DNA from: Skermanella mucosa
Lineage (GTDB): Bacteria; Pseudomonadota; Alphaproteobacteria; Azospirillales; Azospirillaceae
Assembly (NCBI RefSeq): GCF_016765655.2
Contig: NZ_CP086106.1
Location: forward strand, 124,001-188,000
Reading direction: 5' to 3'
DNA: 64,000 bases
Part shown: one piece after another, positions 1-9,571 of the stretch
How the letters are laid out: each line of letters opens with the position of its first letter
Numbering within the stretch: the stretch's first letter is position 1
Made by a program: the position numbers and the translations under genes
Notes under the pieces: generated by a model
What the model was told of the DNA's origin: nothing
The model's database searches: none
Seen by the model: only the letters and a program-made list of their open reading frames with translations

Positions 1-16
1 TGGACAAACTCGGCGG

Positions 17-223
17 ATGCCCTGGTGGCGCAGTTGGCCCGGGATCAGCGGCCTCGGCCTCCTTGCACTTGCGGCCTTGTTCCTGTCGGTGACGTATCCT
101 GGGCAGTTGACCACGGCTCTGCCATACCTGGGGCTTCTGGCCTGCCCGCTGATGCATCTGGTTATGTGCTCCGGCATGAAGGGCAAGGGAAGCTCCTGCG
201 ATAGACCGGGGAACGAGAAGTAA
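17..223 (+). CDS. DUF2933-type small membrane protein
   Basis: The product is a 68-residue peptide with hydrophobic segments at about residues 10-27 and 34-50. It carries the pattern LLACPLMHLVMC, in which CP..H..M resembles the core of DUF2933 proteins, small membrane peptides often found beside copper and multicopper oxidase genes. The C-terminal tail is short, charged and contains a further Cys. No stop lies in frame between base 1 and the ATG, so the gene could begin upstream of the window. It precedes a cluster of copper genes on the same strand, which supports a metal-related role. The function of the family is not established. Confidence 0.6.
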   Translation: MPWWRSWPGISGLGLLALAALFLSVTYPGQLTTALPYLGLLACPLMHLVMCSGMKGKGSSCDRPGNEK

Positions 224-358
224 TTCCGATGACACCTCGGGGCGCTCGGCATTGGGCGCCCCACCGTGGTGGCCAAAAGGAGAAAGATAATGCAAGTCGC
301 GTTGCCAGGGCCGCGGACGGTTTGCATATGATAGGACGGCAAAAGGTGGAGGCGGAGT

Positions 359-577
359 ATGCGAGCCCAGAGCCTGGAGAAACAGATACTCGATACGTTC
401 AATAGAGCTATGGATGAAGGGCAGCCGGATGCAGCGGAACATCTCCTACGTGCCCTTGAAGCACTCGAGCCCCACGAAATGCGTGCCTCAGCCTTGGAAA
501 AGGCATACGCATCCCTTGCTCGAATTGCCCCTCAGCCTTATTCGCGGCGTCGGGGTCACCGAGAAACCCGAGGGTAG
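359..577 (+). CDS. Small helical hypothetical protein
   Basis: This 72-residue, probably cytoplasmic protein is not recognised. The first 55 residues look fully helical, rich in Leu, Ala and Glu, with no signal peptide or membrane segment. The C-terminus is basic. A GGAGG about seven bases before the ATG supports the start. Another frame overlaps this stretch at 414-638, but its composition is unlike a protein. The gene lies between two secreted or membrane copper-associated proteins on the same strand and may belong to the same transcription unit. Confidence 0.5.
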   Translation: MRAQSLEKQILDTFNRAMDEGQPDAAEHLLRALEALEPHEMRASALEKAYASLARIAPQPYSRRRGHRETRG

Positions 578-634
578 CAGACGTGAGCCGACAAACCTGT
601 TGGCCCGGCTCCCTGATGAGTTCATGTTGAAGTC

Positions 635-1000
635 ATGACCTCTCTGCGCCGCATATTGCCAGTTCTGCTGGTCCTGGGCCTTGCACTCGGGACGACGGTG
701 CTGGCTGCCCAGGTGGGTGTGATGGCGGGTATGGCGAGCATGCCGGAGATCGCCGCCGCTACGGATCACAGCGACATGGTGGATTGTAAGGGCTGCGTTT
801 CAAACCCGGACACGGACAAGGGCATGAAGATGGTGAGCTGCCATAGCGGCACCTGCATCGTTCTGCCTGGCCTACTGCCAAATTCGCAAACCAGCCTCCC
901 TGCCGCGGCTGATACCTTCGTTTCTGCGGTGCCGACGGTCCCGGCCGGCCTATTGTCTTCGCCGGACCACAGGCCACCGATACATACATCCCTCGCCTGA
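635..1000 (+). CDS. Secreted Cys/Met-containing small protein
   Basis: The 121-residue protein has an N-terminal signal sequence: basic start, hydrophobic stretch at about residues 8-25, then Ala-Ala-Gln. The mature part carries a Met-rich segment and a Cys cluster (CKGC near residue 52, then further Cys around residues 68 and 73), which suggests periplasmic metal binding. The layout resembles other small secreted proteins of this window (6367-6729, 58781-59164) placed just ahead of copper genes. It lies 91 bp upstream of a multicopper oxidase. The family is not recognised, and metal binding is an inference from composition. Confidence 0.5.
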   Translation: MTSLRRILPVLLVLGLALGTTVLAAQVGVMAGMASMPEIAAATDHSDMVDCKGCVSNPDTDKGMKMVSCHSGTCIVLPGLLPNSQTSLPAAADTFVSAVPTVPAGLLSSPDHRPPIHTSLA

Positions 1001-1091
1001 AGCGCGCTGACACATGGCGCACCTGATTATTCTTGCCTGACCGGCGGGGCCACATTGGCTATCCGCAGTCAAAATCAGTTTGAGGGACTTT

Positions 1092-2549
1092 ATGCTACAG
1101 AACCCTTTTGCTCGGCTGCTGAGCCGACGGTATCTGCTCCTCGCGGGCGGCGCCACCGCCATGGCGGGCCTGGTTCCCGGTTTTGCACGCTCGACATGGG
1201 CCACGGAGCCGACACACACACTGACGCCCGGTCCTGGAAGGGTCCAACTGGTCGGCGACGAGTACCCGGAGACGACCGTTTGGGCCTACGACGGCCGCGT
1301 GCCTGGACCCGAGATCCGCGTCCGCCAGGGCGATCGGGTCCGCATCGCCGTAACCAACCGCCTGGCCGAGGAGACTACCATCCACTGGCATGGCGTCCGC
1401 GTGCCGAATGCTATGGATGGCGTGCCGCACATGCCCCTCCCGCCCGTTGCACCTGGAGAGACCTTTACCTACGAGTTCGACACCGTGGACGCGGGCACGT
1501 TCTGGTACCACCCGCACATACGCAGCCACGAGCAGGTCGGCCGCGGCCTGTACGGACCGTTAATCGTCGAGGAGCGCCAGCCGATCCTGGTCGACCGCGA
1601 TGTCACTTGGGTACTAAGCGACTGGCGGCTGAAGAACGACGCTTCCGTCAGCGACGACTTCGGCAATATGATGGATACCAGCCACAACGGCCGGGTCGGC
1701 AATACCGTCACTATCAACGGGCGGGTATTGGACGAAATGCTGGTGCGGTCTGGCGAGCGGGTCCGGCTGCGCCTTATCAACGCCGCCAATGCCCGTATCT
1801 TCGGCCTTCGGTTCCAGGGGCATCGGCCGATGGTCGTCGCCATCGATGGTCACCCGGTGGAGCCCCACCAGCCGGAAGAGGATCGCATCGTGCTGGCACC
1901 CGCCATGCGCATCGACCTCGTGCTCGACATGGCCGGCACTCCTGGTGACCGCGCTACTGTCGTGGATGATTTCTACCGTGATCTCGCTTACCGGCTGGTG
2001 GACTTGAGCTACGGACCGGAGCGTCTGCGAAACCGCCCGCTGAGTGCCCCGATCCGGCTGCCGGCGAACCCAGTTCCCGAGCCGGACCTCTCGGTAGCAG
2101 TCCGCCATCAGGTGACGCTGGGTGGCGGCATGATGGGGATGATGGCGGGCGCCATAGTGGATGGGAAGATGACCGACATGCGCACGATGATGCGCAGCGG
2201 CATGTCATGGGCCATCAACGGCGTCGCCACCAGCCGGCCCGACGACCGTCATGGTAGCCACGTCATGAACCCCATCCTCACGCTCGAGCGGGGCCGGACC
2301 TGCGTCATCGCGATGGTCAACGAGACCGCTTGGCACCACCCCATGCACCTGCACGGCCATACCTTCCGGGTGCTGTCCCGGAATGGACAGCCAACGCGCT
2401 TCAAAGAATGGCAGGACACCGTCCTACTGGCGCCGCGTGAGCGCGTCGAAATTGCATTTGTGGCCGACAACCCCGGCGATTGGATGTTCCACTGCCACAT
2501 CCTTGAGCACCAGATCGCCGGGATGATGTCCACCATCCGCGTCGCCTGA
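1092..2549 (+). CDS. Multicopper oxidase, Tat-exported
   Basis: This is a periplasmic three-domain multicopper oxidase of about 485 residues, likely to oxidise Cu(I) or another reduced metal with O2. All four copper-ligand motifs are present: HWHG at residues 98-101, WYHPH near 138, HPMHLHGH near 418, and HCHILEH starting at 467 followed by a Met. The N-terminus has a Tat-like signal (SRRYLLL, then a hydrophobic run). A longer frame opens at a TTG at 1080, but GAGG lies six bases before the ATG at 1092, which is preferred. A Met/Gly insert near residues 345-380 is typical of copper-handling oxidases. DUF411 and cytochrome c genes follow closely on the same strand. Confidence 0.88.
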   Translation: MLQNPFARLLSRRYLLLAGGATAMAGLVPGFARSTWATEPTHTLTPGPGRVQLVGDEYPETTVWAYDGRVPGPEIRVRQGDRVRIAVTNRLAEETTIHWHGVRVPNAMDGVPHMPLPPVAPGETFTYEFDTVDAGTFWYHPHIRSHEQVGRGLYGPLIVEERQPILVDRDVTWVLSDWRLKNDASVSDDFGNMMDTSHNGRVGNTVTINGRVLDEMLVRSGERVRLRLINAANARIFGLRFQGHRPMVVAIDGHPVEPHQPEEDRIVLAPAMRIDLVLDMAGTPGDRATVVDDFYRDLAYRLVDLSYGPERLRNRPLSAPIRLPANPVPEPDLSVAVRHQVTLGGGMMGMMAGAIVDGKMTDMRTMMRSGMSWAINGVATSRPDDRHGSHVMNPILTLERGRTCVIAMVNETAWHHPMHLHGHTFRVLSRNGQPTRFKEWQDTVLLAPRERVEIAFVADNPGDWMFHCHILEHQIAGMMSTIRVA

Positions 2550-2579
2550 ACCGTCAACCCGAATTCCAGGAACACGATC

Positions 2580-2996
2580 ATGCGCATCCTGAAAAACTTA
2601 GCCATGATGACACCAGCGAGCGCGTTTGCCATGACAGCGACGCTGGACAAGAATCCTCAGTGTGGCTGTTGCGAGGGTCACGCCGAGCACCTGCGGGCCA
2701 ACGGTATCGACGTGAAGTCCGTCGCCACTCACGATCTCACCCTGGTGCGGCAGGAGCAGAGTGTACCGATGGATTTCGTGGGTTGCCATATGATGTTGAT
2801 CGACAGCTACGTGGTCGAGAGCCACGTCTCCGCAGCGGCGGTAAAGCGGCTGCTCGCCGATCGCTCGGTCGTCAAGGGGATCTCACTGCCGGGCATGCCA
2901 GTCGGCTCACCGGGCATGGAGAGACCGAGGATCAAGCCGCTCGTAACCTACACTTTTGGCGGCAACGATGAGCCGCAGGTGTTCGCGGTCGAATGA
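2580..2996 (+). CDS. DUF411 metal-binding protein
   Basis: This 138-residue exported protein matches DUF411. It has a hydrophobic N-terminus, then CGCCEGHAEHLRANG near residue 28 and GCHMMLIDSYVVESHV near residue 63. The closely spaced Cys and His residues are the family's putative metal site, and DUF411 genes recur in copper and silver resistance clusters. The gene begins 30 bp after the multicopper oxidase, and its stop overlaps the start of the cytochrome c gene (ATGA), which indicates one operon. The biochemical function of the family is not firmly known. Confidence 0.8.
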   Translation: MRILKNLAMMTPASAFAMTATLDKNPQCGCCEGHAEHLRANGIDVKSVATHDLTLVRQEQSVPMDFVGCHMMLIDSYVVESHVSAAAVKRLLADRSVVKGISLPGMPVGSPGMERPRIKPLVTYTFGGNDEPQVFAVE

Positions 2997-3463
2997 TGCG
3001 GCGCCGAATCGTGATTTGGATGGGGAGCGCAGCGCTGGCACTCCTCGTCACCGGAAGCACGGCGGCGTGGATCCTTTTGCTCGGCGGTGACCGAGCCGAT
3101 CCGACCGACGCCGCCCAAGTAGCACTCGGCAGGGCCGTCTACGCCGAAAATTGCGCGTCGTGCCACGGAACCAACCTAGAGGGTCAACCAGACTGGCGTG
3201 GGCGAAAACCGGACGGCAAGATGCCTGCGCCGCCGCACGACGCTACGGGGCACACTTGGCATCACCCGGACGAGGTCCTGTTCGGCATCACCAAACAGGG
3301 CGTCGCCGTCTTCGGCCCCCCTGGGTACGAGAGCGACATGCCAGCGTTCGGCGGTGTGCTGACTGACGAGCAGATCTGGGCCGTGTTGGCCTACTTGAAG
3401 AGCTCATGGCCGCCGGAGATCCGGGTGCGGCAGTCGGCCCTGGAGCAGCAAGTAAAGAGATGA
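2993..3463 (+). CDS. Membrane-anchored cytochrome c
   Basis: This 156-residue class I cytochrome c has an N-terminal hydrophobic anchor or signal at about residues 7-30 and one haem-binding CASCH motif near residue 55. The probable sixth ligand is the Met in the DMPAFGG segment near residue 120. The start overlaps the DUF411 stop by four bases, so translation is probably coupled. In an operon with a multicopper oxidase and SCO-like gene it most likely carries electrons in the periplasm, either to the respiratory chain or from metal oxidation. The electron partner is not determined by the sequence. Confidence 0.82.
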   Translation: MMRRRIVIWMGSAALALLVTGSTAAWILLLGGDRADPTDAAQVALGRAVYAENCASCHGTNLEGQPDWRGRKPDGKMPAPPHDATGHTWHHPDEVLFGITKQGVAVFGPPGYESDMPAFGGVLTDEQIWAVLAYLKSSWPPEIRVRQSALEQQVKR

Positions 3464-3505
3464 CCGCGGGGTTGGCAGACGGCTCCACCATGAGAATGTC
3501 AAAAC

Positions 3506-4257
3506 GTGAACAGGCACATCGCCGCCGCCGCGGCAATACTCGTTTTCCTCGATATGGGCGGAGTTGCTCGGGCGCACTCGCTGGAGGAGGTCGAGCATGG
3601 CCATCGAGCAGGGACAAGTACGTCGAGATCGTCAAACGCCCGGCGCCGAACTTCCGGCTGGCTGATACTGAGGGACGCATAGTTTCCCTAGACGACCTTA
3701 AAGGTAGGGCTGTCGTCCTGTGGTTCATTTATAATAGGCGCCTGGACGAATGCTTTCTGTATATTGAGGCGATCGCGAACATCCAGCTTGACATCAGCAC
3801 TACTCCCATGAGAGAGCGAGTGCGTTTCGTCGCGATCACCACGGGTCTCGAGCGGGACACGGCTGCCGTCCTCAGAGAATATGGCCCGGCTCATGGCCTG
3901 GATCCTGAGAGCGCGATGATGCTGACCAGCGGCCCGGAGGCTCCGACCGCGATTTGGGAACTAGCCAGGCAGTACGGGCTCAAATTCATCCAGACGCCGG
4001 ATTGGATGCAGATGCATGGGCTGATCATGCACCTTAGTGACCGTGAGGGGAACCTGCGCGCTTGTTATCACGGCCTGGAGTTCAACCCAAAAAGCAAGAT
4101 CCTGCACATCAACGCGTTTACCAACGACAGGCTTATCAAGGCCCACTACGAATTCGGAGATGGGCAACCCCCTGAGAGCCGTCGTTATGGGACCGCATCC
4201 AGCCCTTGTCGTAATCCGCACCGATACGACCCAACGTTACAGGAGAAGCAACAATGA
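3506..4257 (+). pseudogene. SCO1/SenC-type copper chaperone, frameshifted and lacking one Cys
   Basis: The downstream part (from about 3607) is clearly SCO1/SenC: KRPAPNFRLADTEGR, then VVLWFIY, then ITTGLERDTAAVLREYGPAHG. A matching signal sequence (IAAAAAILVFLDMGG, ending near AHSLEEVEH) lies in another frame from a GTG at 3506, so the reading frame changes near 3590-3605. The copper site is also damaged. Where SCO proteins have CxxxC after the WFIY strand, this one reads RRLDEC, so the first Cys is Arg, while the later His (MHG) remains. SCO proteins normally deliver copper to cytochrome oxidase CuA, and this copy probably cannot. The stop overlaps the next start. Confidence 0.75.
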
Positions 4258-5123
4258 AAATGCGTTTCAAGGTGCTTGCCGCCGTCGCGGGCATGTCTGC
4301 ACTCGGCGCCGCCACTGCCTGGCAGGCCAGCGCAGCTGAGACGATCCCCCTTTCCAAGGTCTCGCACATCCACGGGATCGCTGTAGATCGGACTGATCCC
4401 CGACGGCTATTTCTTGCCACCCATCACGGAGTGTTCCTGACGAACCCGGACGGCACGGCGACGCGCGTGTCAGACGGCCGCCACGACTACATGGGATTTA
4501 CACCCGACCCGGAGGATCCGAGAACCTTCTACGCCAGCGGCCATCCAGTCACTGGAGGCAATCTGGGCTTCCTCGTCTCCACTGACGGTGCTCGAACATG
4601 GACACAGGTTTCTTTGGGCGCCAATGGACCGGTCGACTTTCACGCGATGGATGCCAGCCCCGCTGATCCGAAAGTTCTGTACGGCCTTTACGGCGGGATT
4701 CAAGCCAGCCGGAACGGTGGGAAGACCTGGGAGGCAACCGGCAAGCCTCCCGCGGATACTTTTGATTTGGCAGCATCGGCAAGGGATCCGGATACGGTCT
4801 ACGCCGCGACACGTGAGGGGGTGATGATCAGCCGTGACGCTGGAGAAACTTGGCAAGCCGGCTCCATGGTTCAGCGCCCGGCTACAATGGTCGAGACGAC
4901 GGACGATGGAACGGTGTACGCTTTTCAGGCTGGGGCTGGTCTGCTGAAAACGACCGAGCCCAGTCTGGCTTGGCAACGGGTGAACAACGGATTTGGGGAG
5001 GCTGTCCTGCTTCACTTAGCCGCAGATCCGAAGAATTCAGAGCGCCTGTTCGCAGTTACCGAAAAGAGTCAAGTCTTGGCCAGTCAGGACGGAGGGAAGA
5101 CCTGGAGTCCGTTCCAGTCATAG
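4254..5123 (+). CDS. Secreted BNR/sortilin-like repeat protein (F510_1955 type)
   Basis: This 289-residue periplasmic protein has a signal peptide of about 27 residues ending ASA-AE. Several Asp-box-like repeats follow: STDGARTW, SRNGGKTW, SRDAGETW and SQDGGKTW. They indicate a beta-propeller of the sialidase/sortilin kind. HIHGIAVD near residue 38 is typical of the small propeller proteins annotated as F510_1955-family glycosylhydrolases, which often sit beside copper or SCO genes. No catalytic glycosidase residues can be assigned. The ATG overlaps the stop of the SCO gene, so it was part of the same operon. Confidence 0.75.
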   Translation: MKMRFKVLAAVAGMSALGAATAWQASAAETIPLSKVSHIHGIAVDRTDPRRLFLATHHGVFLTNPDGTATRVSDGRHDYMGFTPDPEDPRTFYASGHPVTGGNLGFLVSTDGARTWTQVSLGANGPVDFHAMDASPADPKVLYGLYGGIQASRNGGKTWEATGKPPADTFDLAASARDPDTVYAATREGVMISRDAGETWQAGSMVQRPATMVETTDDGTVYAFQAGAGLLKTTEPSLAWQRVNNGFGEAVLLHLAADPKNSERLFAVTEKSQVLASQDGGKTWSPFQS

Positions 5124-5236
5124 ACGCGCTATTCAGCCGGCTTTTTGGCATCATTGTGTCATCGGCCATTGTCGTCGTCGTTAACATTATTCGGCTGTAG
5201 TAACCAGCCCTCGACCGAAGACTGACGACGGTCGAC

Positions 5237-5283
5237 GGGTTCAGGTTCTCCGGTCCGCTATGCTTCCCTGGGAACCTGAACCC
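5237..5283. terminator. Inverted repeat after the copper operon
   Basis: GGGTTCAGGTT at 5237-5247 pairs perfectly with AACCTGAACCC at 5273-5283 across a 25-base loop. It lies about 115 bp after the last gene of the first operon. A transcription terminator is plausible, but no T-run follows, so an operator or decayed element end is also possible. Confidence 0.4.
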
Positions 5284-5414
5284 GACGGCGCTTTGCTACG
5301 ACATTAGTGGGGCAGAATGCCCAAGCGGGCTTGGTCTCCCGCACTTGGCCCAATGGCTGCCGCTTTGGTACACTCTGGTGCAACGGGGATTAGATCATCA
5401 CGGCCTGAATTTTC

Positions 5415-5591
5415 CTAGACCGGGTGGCCAGGATTGGGGGCCTTTTCAGCACCATAATTTTCCGGAGTGGTATCGTCAGCCCCCATGTCAGAACGCGCAT
5501 CCCCAAGATTCTCTGTCTTGATCCGACTATCCTCTGGTTGAGAATTTCCCGGGTTTTTCGGTGCACGGTTGCTGTTCTTTTCATCCGTCAT
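5415..5591 (-). CDS. Small hydrophilic hypothetical protein
   Basis: This possible 58-residue protein is rich in Asn, Asp, Glu, Pro and Lys, with no hydrophobic segment, and is probably disordered. A good ribosome-binding site (GAGGGA, about seven bases before the ATG at 5591) is the main support. A longer frame from a TTG at 5606 lacks one. The family is not recognised. It lies alone in a gene-poor stretch between two metal clusters. Confidence 0.4.
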   Translation of the reverse strand: MTDEKNSNRAPKNPGNSQPEDSRIKTENLGDARSDMGADDTTPENYGAEKAPNPGHPV

Positions 5592-6366
5592 CGTGGTATC
5601 CCTCAATTAATTGGTGGTGATTGTTCAACACTCCCAGGCGCTCGTCGTCTCAGGTGCTTCCTATGAGTTTAAAATTATCCATACGGCAGCATTTTCCAGA
5701 ACCGCATATTTCAGTGAAATGGTCCTGGTATTTCTGGTTCTTTCGCACTTTGCCTGGAAGTGGTGAGTGCGCCGCAGTGCCCTTTGCCCGATCGGCCGCG
5801 TTTTCCAACGTGAAGCCGCCGCATCGACACCTATCCTTCGACAGAGATCTCCACGGTTCCAACGTAGAACCACGTAAAGTGCCGAAGAACGAGTCTGGCG
5901 GCTCAACCATCCCCTCATTGTTCTCAAAATGAAATCAATGCCATACTGCTCAATGGGCAACCCGCTGTTACCGCCATAGCCGCTTTATGGTTGTGGCGCT
6001 CAACAGCTTTCCAATGACTACAACAACCTATAGGCTGATATTTGATGAGCGATGTCGTCGAACAAGTCACTCAGAGGCATCTGGAAGTAAAAAATGAGAG
6101 GATTCCTGAGGTCTGGCGGGGCAAGGTCAGAACCAGACCGGCTGCGCATCCGTTCGTTTACAATCAGACAGTACGGCCAGCGCTGCCTTGATCCAAATCA
6201 TTCGGCTGGATGTTGAATGCCTGCACTATGTGCAGAGAGAGTAAGGGTGGACTTCGCCTCCCGCCGGGGTAGCTATCCTTGACACGATGTTAAGGTTTGC
6301 TTTATTACGGAACCCATCCGCAGAAAGTCTGTTTGGAATGCACGGATGTCCCTAGAGGTTCGGTTC
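5592..6366. other. Gene-poor stretch
   Basis: No convincing gene is visible. Short frames on both strands have composition unlike proteins and no ribosome-binding site. Base composition is lower in GC than the flanking genes, which fits decayed or intergenic DNA between two metal clusters. Confidence 0.5.
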
Positions 6367-6729
6367 GTGCAACGCAGATTGAGGCAGTTGGTTACCATGC
6401 TGTTCGTCTTCCTGGTGCTGGGCACTGGAACGGCGACTGCTGCCCGTGCCTGCGAGGACCAGGAATCCCTCAGGCGGATCCTCCCGGCTGCCTCAGCACA
6501 GTTCGTGACTTCCGCCAAAAGCGATCACTGCACCACCGGCACCGGGCGCTGCTGCATGAGCCCCTCAAAATGCACCTGCATCTGCGTAGGCACAGCCCTG
6601 CCGCCCGGCGTTGCCGTGGGCCTCCAGCGCGCCTCATCCACTGATCTTAATCCGTCCTTGAACTCGAGCGGTGCCGGCCTGACTACCACGCCTGACGGGG
6701 ATCCTCCAAAAACCTCGTCCCACAGCTGA
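6367..6729 (+). CDS. Secreted Cys-rich small protein
   Basis: The protein has about 120 residues and an N-terminal signal sequence (basic start, then hydrophobic MLFVFLVLGTGTATAA). The mature part has an unusual Cys cluster, CTTGTGRCCMSPSKCTCIC, that could bind metal or form disulfides. A GTG at 6367 has AGAGG upstream and is preferred to the ATG at 6346, which lacks a ribosome site. It precedes the His-rich copper ATPase by about 120 bp. The layout resembles the gene at 635-1000, though sequence similarity is weak. Periplasmic metal binding is inferred. Confidence 0.5.
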   Translation: MQRRLRQLVTMLFVFLVLGTGTATAARACEDQESLRRILPAASAQFVTSAKSDHCTTGTGRCCMSPSKCTCICVGTALPPGVAVGLQRASSTDLNPSLNSSGAGLTTTPDGDPPKTSSHS

Positions 6730-6852
6730 AGCCGCCCGCCGCGGCATTCCCGACGGCTATCCGGAAGGTGCTCTACTTTCTGTGGACTCCGTCGGAGTCC
6801 GGCATTCTGAAATCAGTAGGGCGGAGACGCCCTGAAGAAACCATAGGCTCCC

Positions 6853-9285
6853 ATGAACCGGCAGGACTCAGTCGTTCCCGGCGACCAGCAGCATCACGAC
6901 CATGCTCATCACGAGCACGGCGGCCACAACCATCAGCACCACGGCCATGGCGGCCAACACGTCGTGCCGCCGCAGGAAACGACCAAAGTAAAGGACCCGG
7001 TCTGCGGGATATTGGTCGGCCCGGCCACAACATCCCACCGGTCCGAACAGGCGGGAACGACCTACTATTTCTGCTCCGAGAAGTGCCGCACCAAATTCGA
7101 GGCACATCCGGACCATTACATCATGCCGTCCGGCATCCAGGCGAAGGCTGAGCCGACGGCGCAGCCTGGTGTGATCTACACCTGTCCCATGCACCCGCAG
7201 ATCCGCCAGGAGGGCCCAGGAAACTGTCCTATCTGCGGCATGGCCCTCGAGCCTGAGACTATTTCTGCGGAAACGCAGCCGAATGCCGAGCTTCGGGACA
7301 TGTGGCGTCGGTTCGTGATCGGGGGCATTCTGACCATTCCCCTCCTGCTGCTTGAGATGGGCGGCCACATCCCCGCCATCGGGCTGGCGCACCTGCTGTC
7401 TCCGCGGATATCCGCCTGGGTTCAGTTCCTCATCGCGACACCTGTCGTCCTCTGGGCAGGCTGGCCGTTCTTCATTCGCGGCTGGGCCTCAGTCAAGGCC
7501 CTCAGCCTGAACATGTTCACCCTAATCGCAATGGGAACGGGCGCTGCCTACGTCTACAGCGTGGTGGCCGTGATTGCTCCCAACATCTTCCCGGACGGCT
7601 TCCGCGGGCCGGAGGGCAATGTGGCTGTCTACTTCGAGGCGGCGGCTGTCATCATCGTTCTGGTCTTGCTGGGCCAGGTACTCGAGCTCCGGGCGCGGGA
7701 GCAGACGGGTGGGGCCATCCGTGCCCTCCTGAACCTCGCGCCCAAGACCGCCCGGCGGATCATGCCCGATGGCCATGACGAGGAGGTTCCGCTCGACCAA
7801 GTCCACGTGGGAGACCGGTTGCGTGTCCGCCCCGGCGAATCCGTGCCGGTGGACGGCGAGGTGCTGGAGGGCCGCTCTTCCGTGGACGAGTCCATGGTCA
7901 CCGGCGAGTCCATTCCGGTGGAGAAGGAGCCGGGCTCCAAGCTGATCGGCGGCACTTTGAACGGCACCGGCGGTCTCGTCCTGCGCGCCGACAAGGTCGG
8001 TTCGGACACCATGCTGAGCCGCATCGTGCAGATGGTCGCGGAGGCTCAGCGAAGCCGTGCCCCGATCCAGCGGCTGGCAGACATTGTCTCAGGCTATTTC
8101 GTCCCTGCGGTCATCGGGATCGCCATCCTGTCCTTCATCGTGTGGTCGATCTGGGGACCCGAGCCCGCCATGGCCTACGGGCTGGTCGCGGCCGTGTCCG
8201 TCTTGATCATCGCCTGCCCCTGCGCGCTCGGTTTGGCGACCCCGATGTCCATCATGGTCGGCGTTGGACGCGGCGCCCGCGAGGGCGTCCTGATCAAGAA
8301 CGCCGAAGCGCTCGAGCGCTTCGAGAAGGTGGACACGCTGGTGGTGGACAAGACCGGCACGCTTACTGTCGGAAAACCGAAGCTGACCGCCATCAAGCCA
8401 TTGGGTGGGATCGACGAGCGTCTGCTGTTGGCCGTTGCTGCCAGCCTGGAGAAGAGCAGCGAGCATCCTCTGGCCGCGGCCATCATCGCCGCCGCCAAGG
8501 AAAGGAACCTGACGATCCAAGACCCGATCGACTTCGCCTCCGTGACAGGGCAAGGTGTCACGGGAACAGTAGACGGGCACCAGGTGGCGCTCGGAAATGC
8601 CAAGCTGATGCGGGCCGAAGGTGTGAACCTCACCGAGATGGAAGCCATTGCCGACGACCTCCGTCGCGAAGGGGCGACCGCCATGTACGTGGCGATCAAT
8701 GGTGCTCCCGCGGGTGTCGTGGCGGTGGCCGACCCTATCAAGGAGAGTACGGCCGCAGCACTGGCTGCACTGAAGGCCGACGGGGTGAGCGTCGTTATGC
8801 TCACCGGCGATAACCGCACCACGGCCGAAGCGGTCGCGCGACGGCTTGGGCTGGACGACGTCGAGGCGGAGGTCAGCCCGGAGGACAAGAACGCCGTTGT
8901 TCGCAGGCTCAAGGCGGAGGGGCGGGTCGTTGGCATGGCCGGGGACGGGGTCAATGACGCCCCCGCCCTCGCCGAGGCGGACGTCGGCATCGCGATGGGG
9001 ACCGGCACCGACGTTGCCATCCAATCCGCCGGCGTGACCCTGGTCAAGGGCGACCTCGCCGGGATCGCCCGGGCCAAGGCGCTGAGCCGAGCGACGATGA
9101 GCAACATCCGGCAGAACCTGTTCCTTGCCTTCATCTACAACGCCCTCGGTGTGCCGGTGGCGGCGGGCGTTCTATATCCCTTCTTCGGCCTACTCCTGAG
9201 CCCGATCCTGGCCGCCGCGGCCATGGCGCTGAGTTCGGTGCCGGTCATCGCGAATGCCCTGCGGCTGCGCATGGCGCGGCTTTAG
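6853..9285 (+). CDS. Copper-exporting P1B-type ATPase with His-rich and YHS N-terminus
   Basis: This 810-residue inner-membrane ATPase would export Cu(I) or Ag(I) from the cytosol. In order it has a His-rich leader (residues 14-36), a YHS-type site (DPVCG at 48-52, FCSEKC at 73-78), a heavy-metal-binding segment (YTCPMHP near 109 and CPICGM at 125-130), membrane helices, CPC at 455-457, the phosphorylated Asp at 499 in DKTGTLT, SSEHPLA, and GDGVND at 697-702. CPC marks the P1B-1 monovalent-copper group. It lacks classical GMxCxxC HMA domains, unlike the second ATPase at 59848-62292, so the two may serve different conditions. No CueR box was found directly upstream. Confidence 0.92.
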   Translation: MNRQDSVVPGDQQHHDHAHHEHGGHNHQHHGHGGQHVVPPQETTKVKDPVCGILVGPATTSHRSEQAGTTYYFCSEKCRTKFEAHPDHYIMPSGIQAKAEPTAQPGVIYTCPMHPQIRQEGPGNCPICGMALEPETISAETQPNAELRDMWRRFVIGGILTIPLLLLEMGGHIPAIGLAHLLSPRISAWVQFLIATPVVLWAGWPFFIRGWASVKALSLNMFTLIAMGTGAAYVYSVVAVIAPNIFPDGFRGPEGNVAVYFEAAAVIIVLVLLGQVLELRAREQTGGAIRALLNLAPKTARRIMPDGHDEEVPLDQVHVGDRLRVRPGESVPVDGEVLEGRSSVDESMVTGESIPVEKEPGSKLIGGTLNGTGGLVLRADKVGSDTMLSRIVQMVAEAQRSRAPIQRLADIVSGYFVPAVIGIAILSFIVWSIWGPEPAMAYGLVAAVSVLIIACPCALGLATPMSIMVGVGRGAREGVLIKNAEALERFEKVDTLVVDKTGTLTVGKPKLTAIKPLGGIDERLLLAVAASLEKSSEHPLAAAIIAAAKERNLTIQDPIDFASVTGQGVTGTVDGHQVALGNAKLMRAEGVNLTEMEAIADDLRREGATAMYVAINGAPAGVVAVADPIKESTAAALAALKADGVSVVMLTGDNRTTAEAVARRLGLDDVEAEVSPEDKNAVVRRLKAEGRVVGMAGDGVNDAPALAEADVGIAMGTGTDVAIQSAGVTLVKGDLAGIARAKALSRATMSNIRQNLFLAFIYNALGVPVAAGVLYPFFGLLLSPILAAAAMALSSVPVIANALRLRMARL

Positions 9286-9297
9286 CGGGACACCTGT

Positions 9298-9325
9298 CTG
9301 TCCAGGTACGTCAATGCCTGGACAG
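9298..9325. terminator. Hairpin after the ATPase gene
   Basis: CTGTCCAGG and CCTGGACAG form a perfect nine-base stem with a ten-base loop, 13 bp after the ATPase stop. Position suggests a terminator, although no clear T-run follows. Confidence 0.5.
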
Positions 9326-9571
9326 GATGGCGCGGGCAGCCCGGCGGCGCCTCGGAACCAATCCGGGTGCCGCAGCAATAAGGAGGAAATCTCCGCCTGA
9401 CATGGGTGGCTCTCGCCGTGCCAACGCGGGAGGGCCATTCCTCCGAAGGTCCTCAAAGTAAACCGGCATCCAGAGACGCTATCGGTGCGCTTCTGCCTTT
9501 CCATGGTCGCTCGGCGACGAGCCCGGTCCGGCTGATTGCCAACGCCCCCCACACATCAAGAGGTTCCGTCA

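Noticed and set aside
1055-1948. 297-codon + strand frame overlapping the multicopper oxidase
   Set aside because: It is an out-of-frame shadow, Arg/Pro-rich, while the oxidase frame has every copper ligand.
8089-9134. Long open frames (over 300 codons) on the minus strand of the first copper ATPase gene
   Set aside because: They are shadows of a high-GC gene; composition is Arg/Ala/Ser-rich without any domain, and the + strand encodes a complete ATPase.
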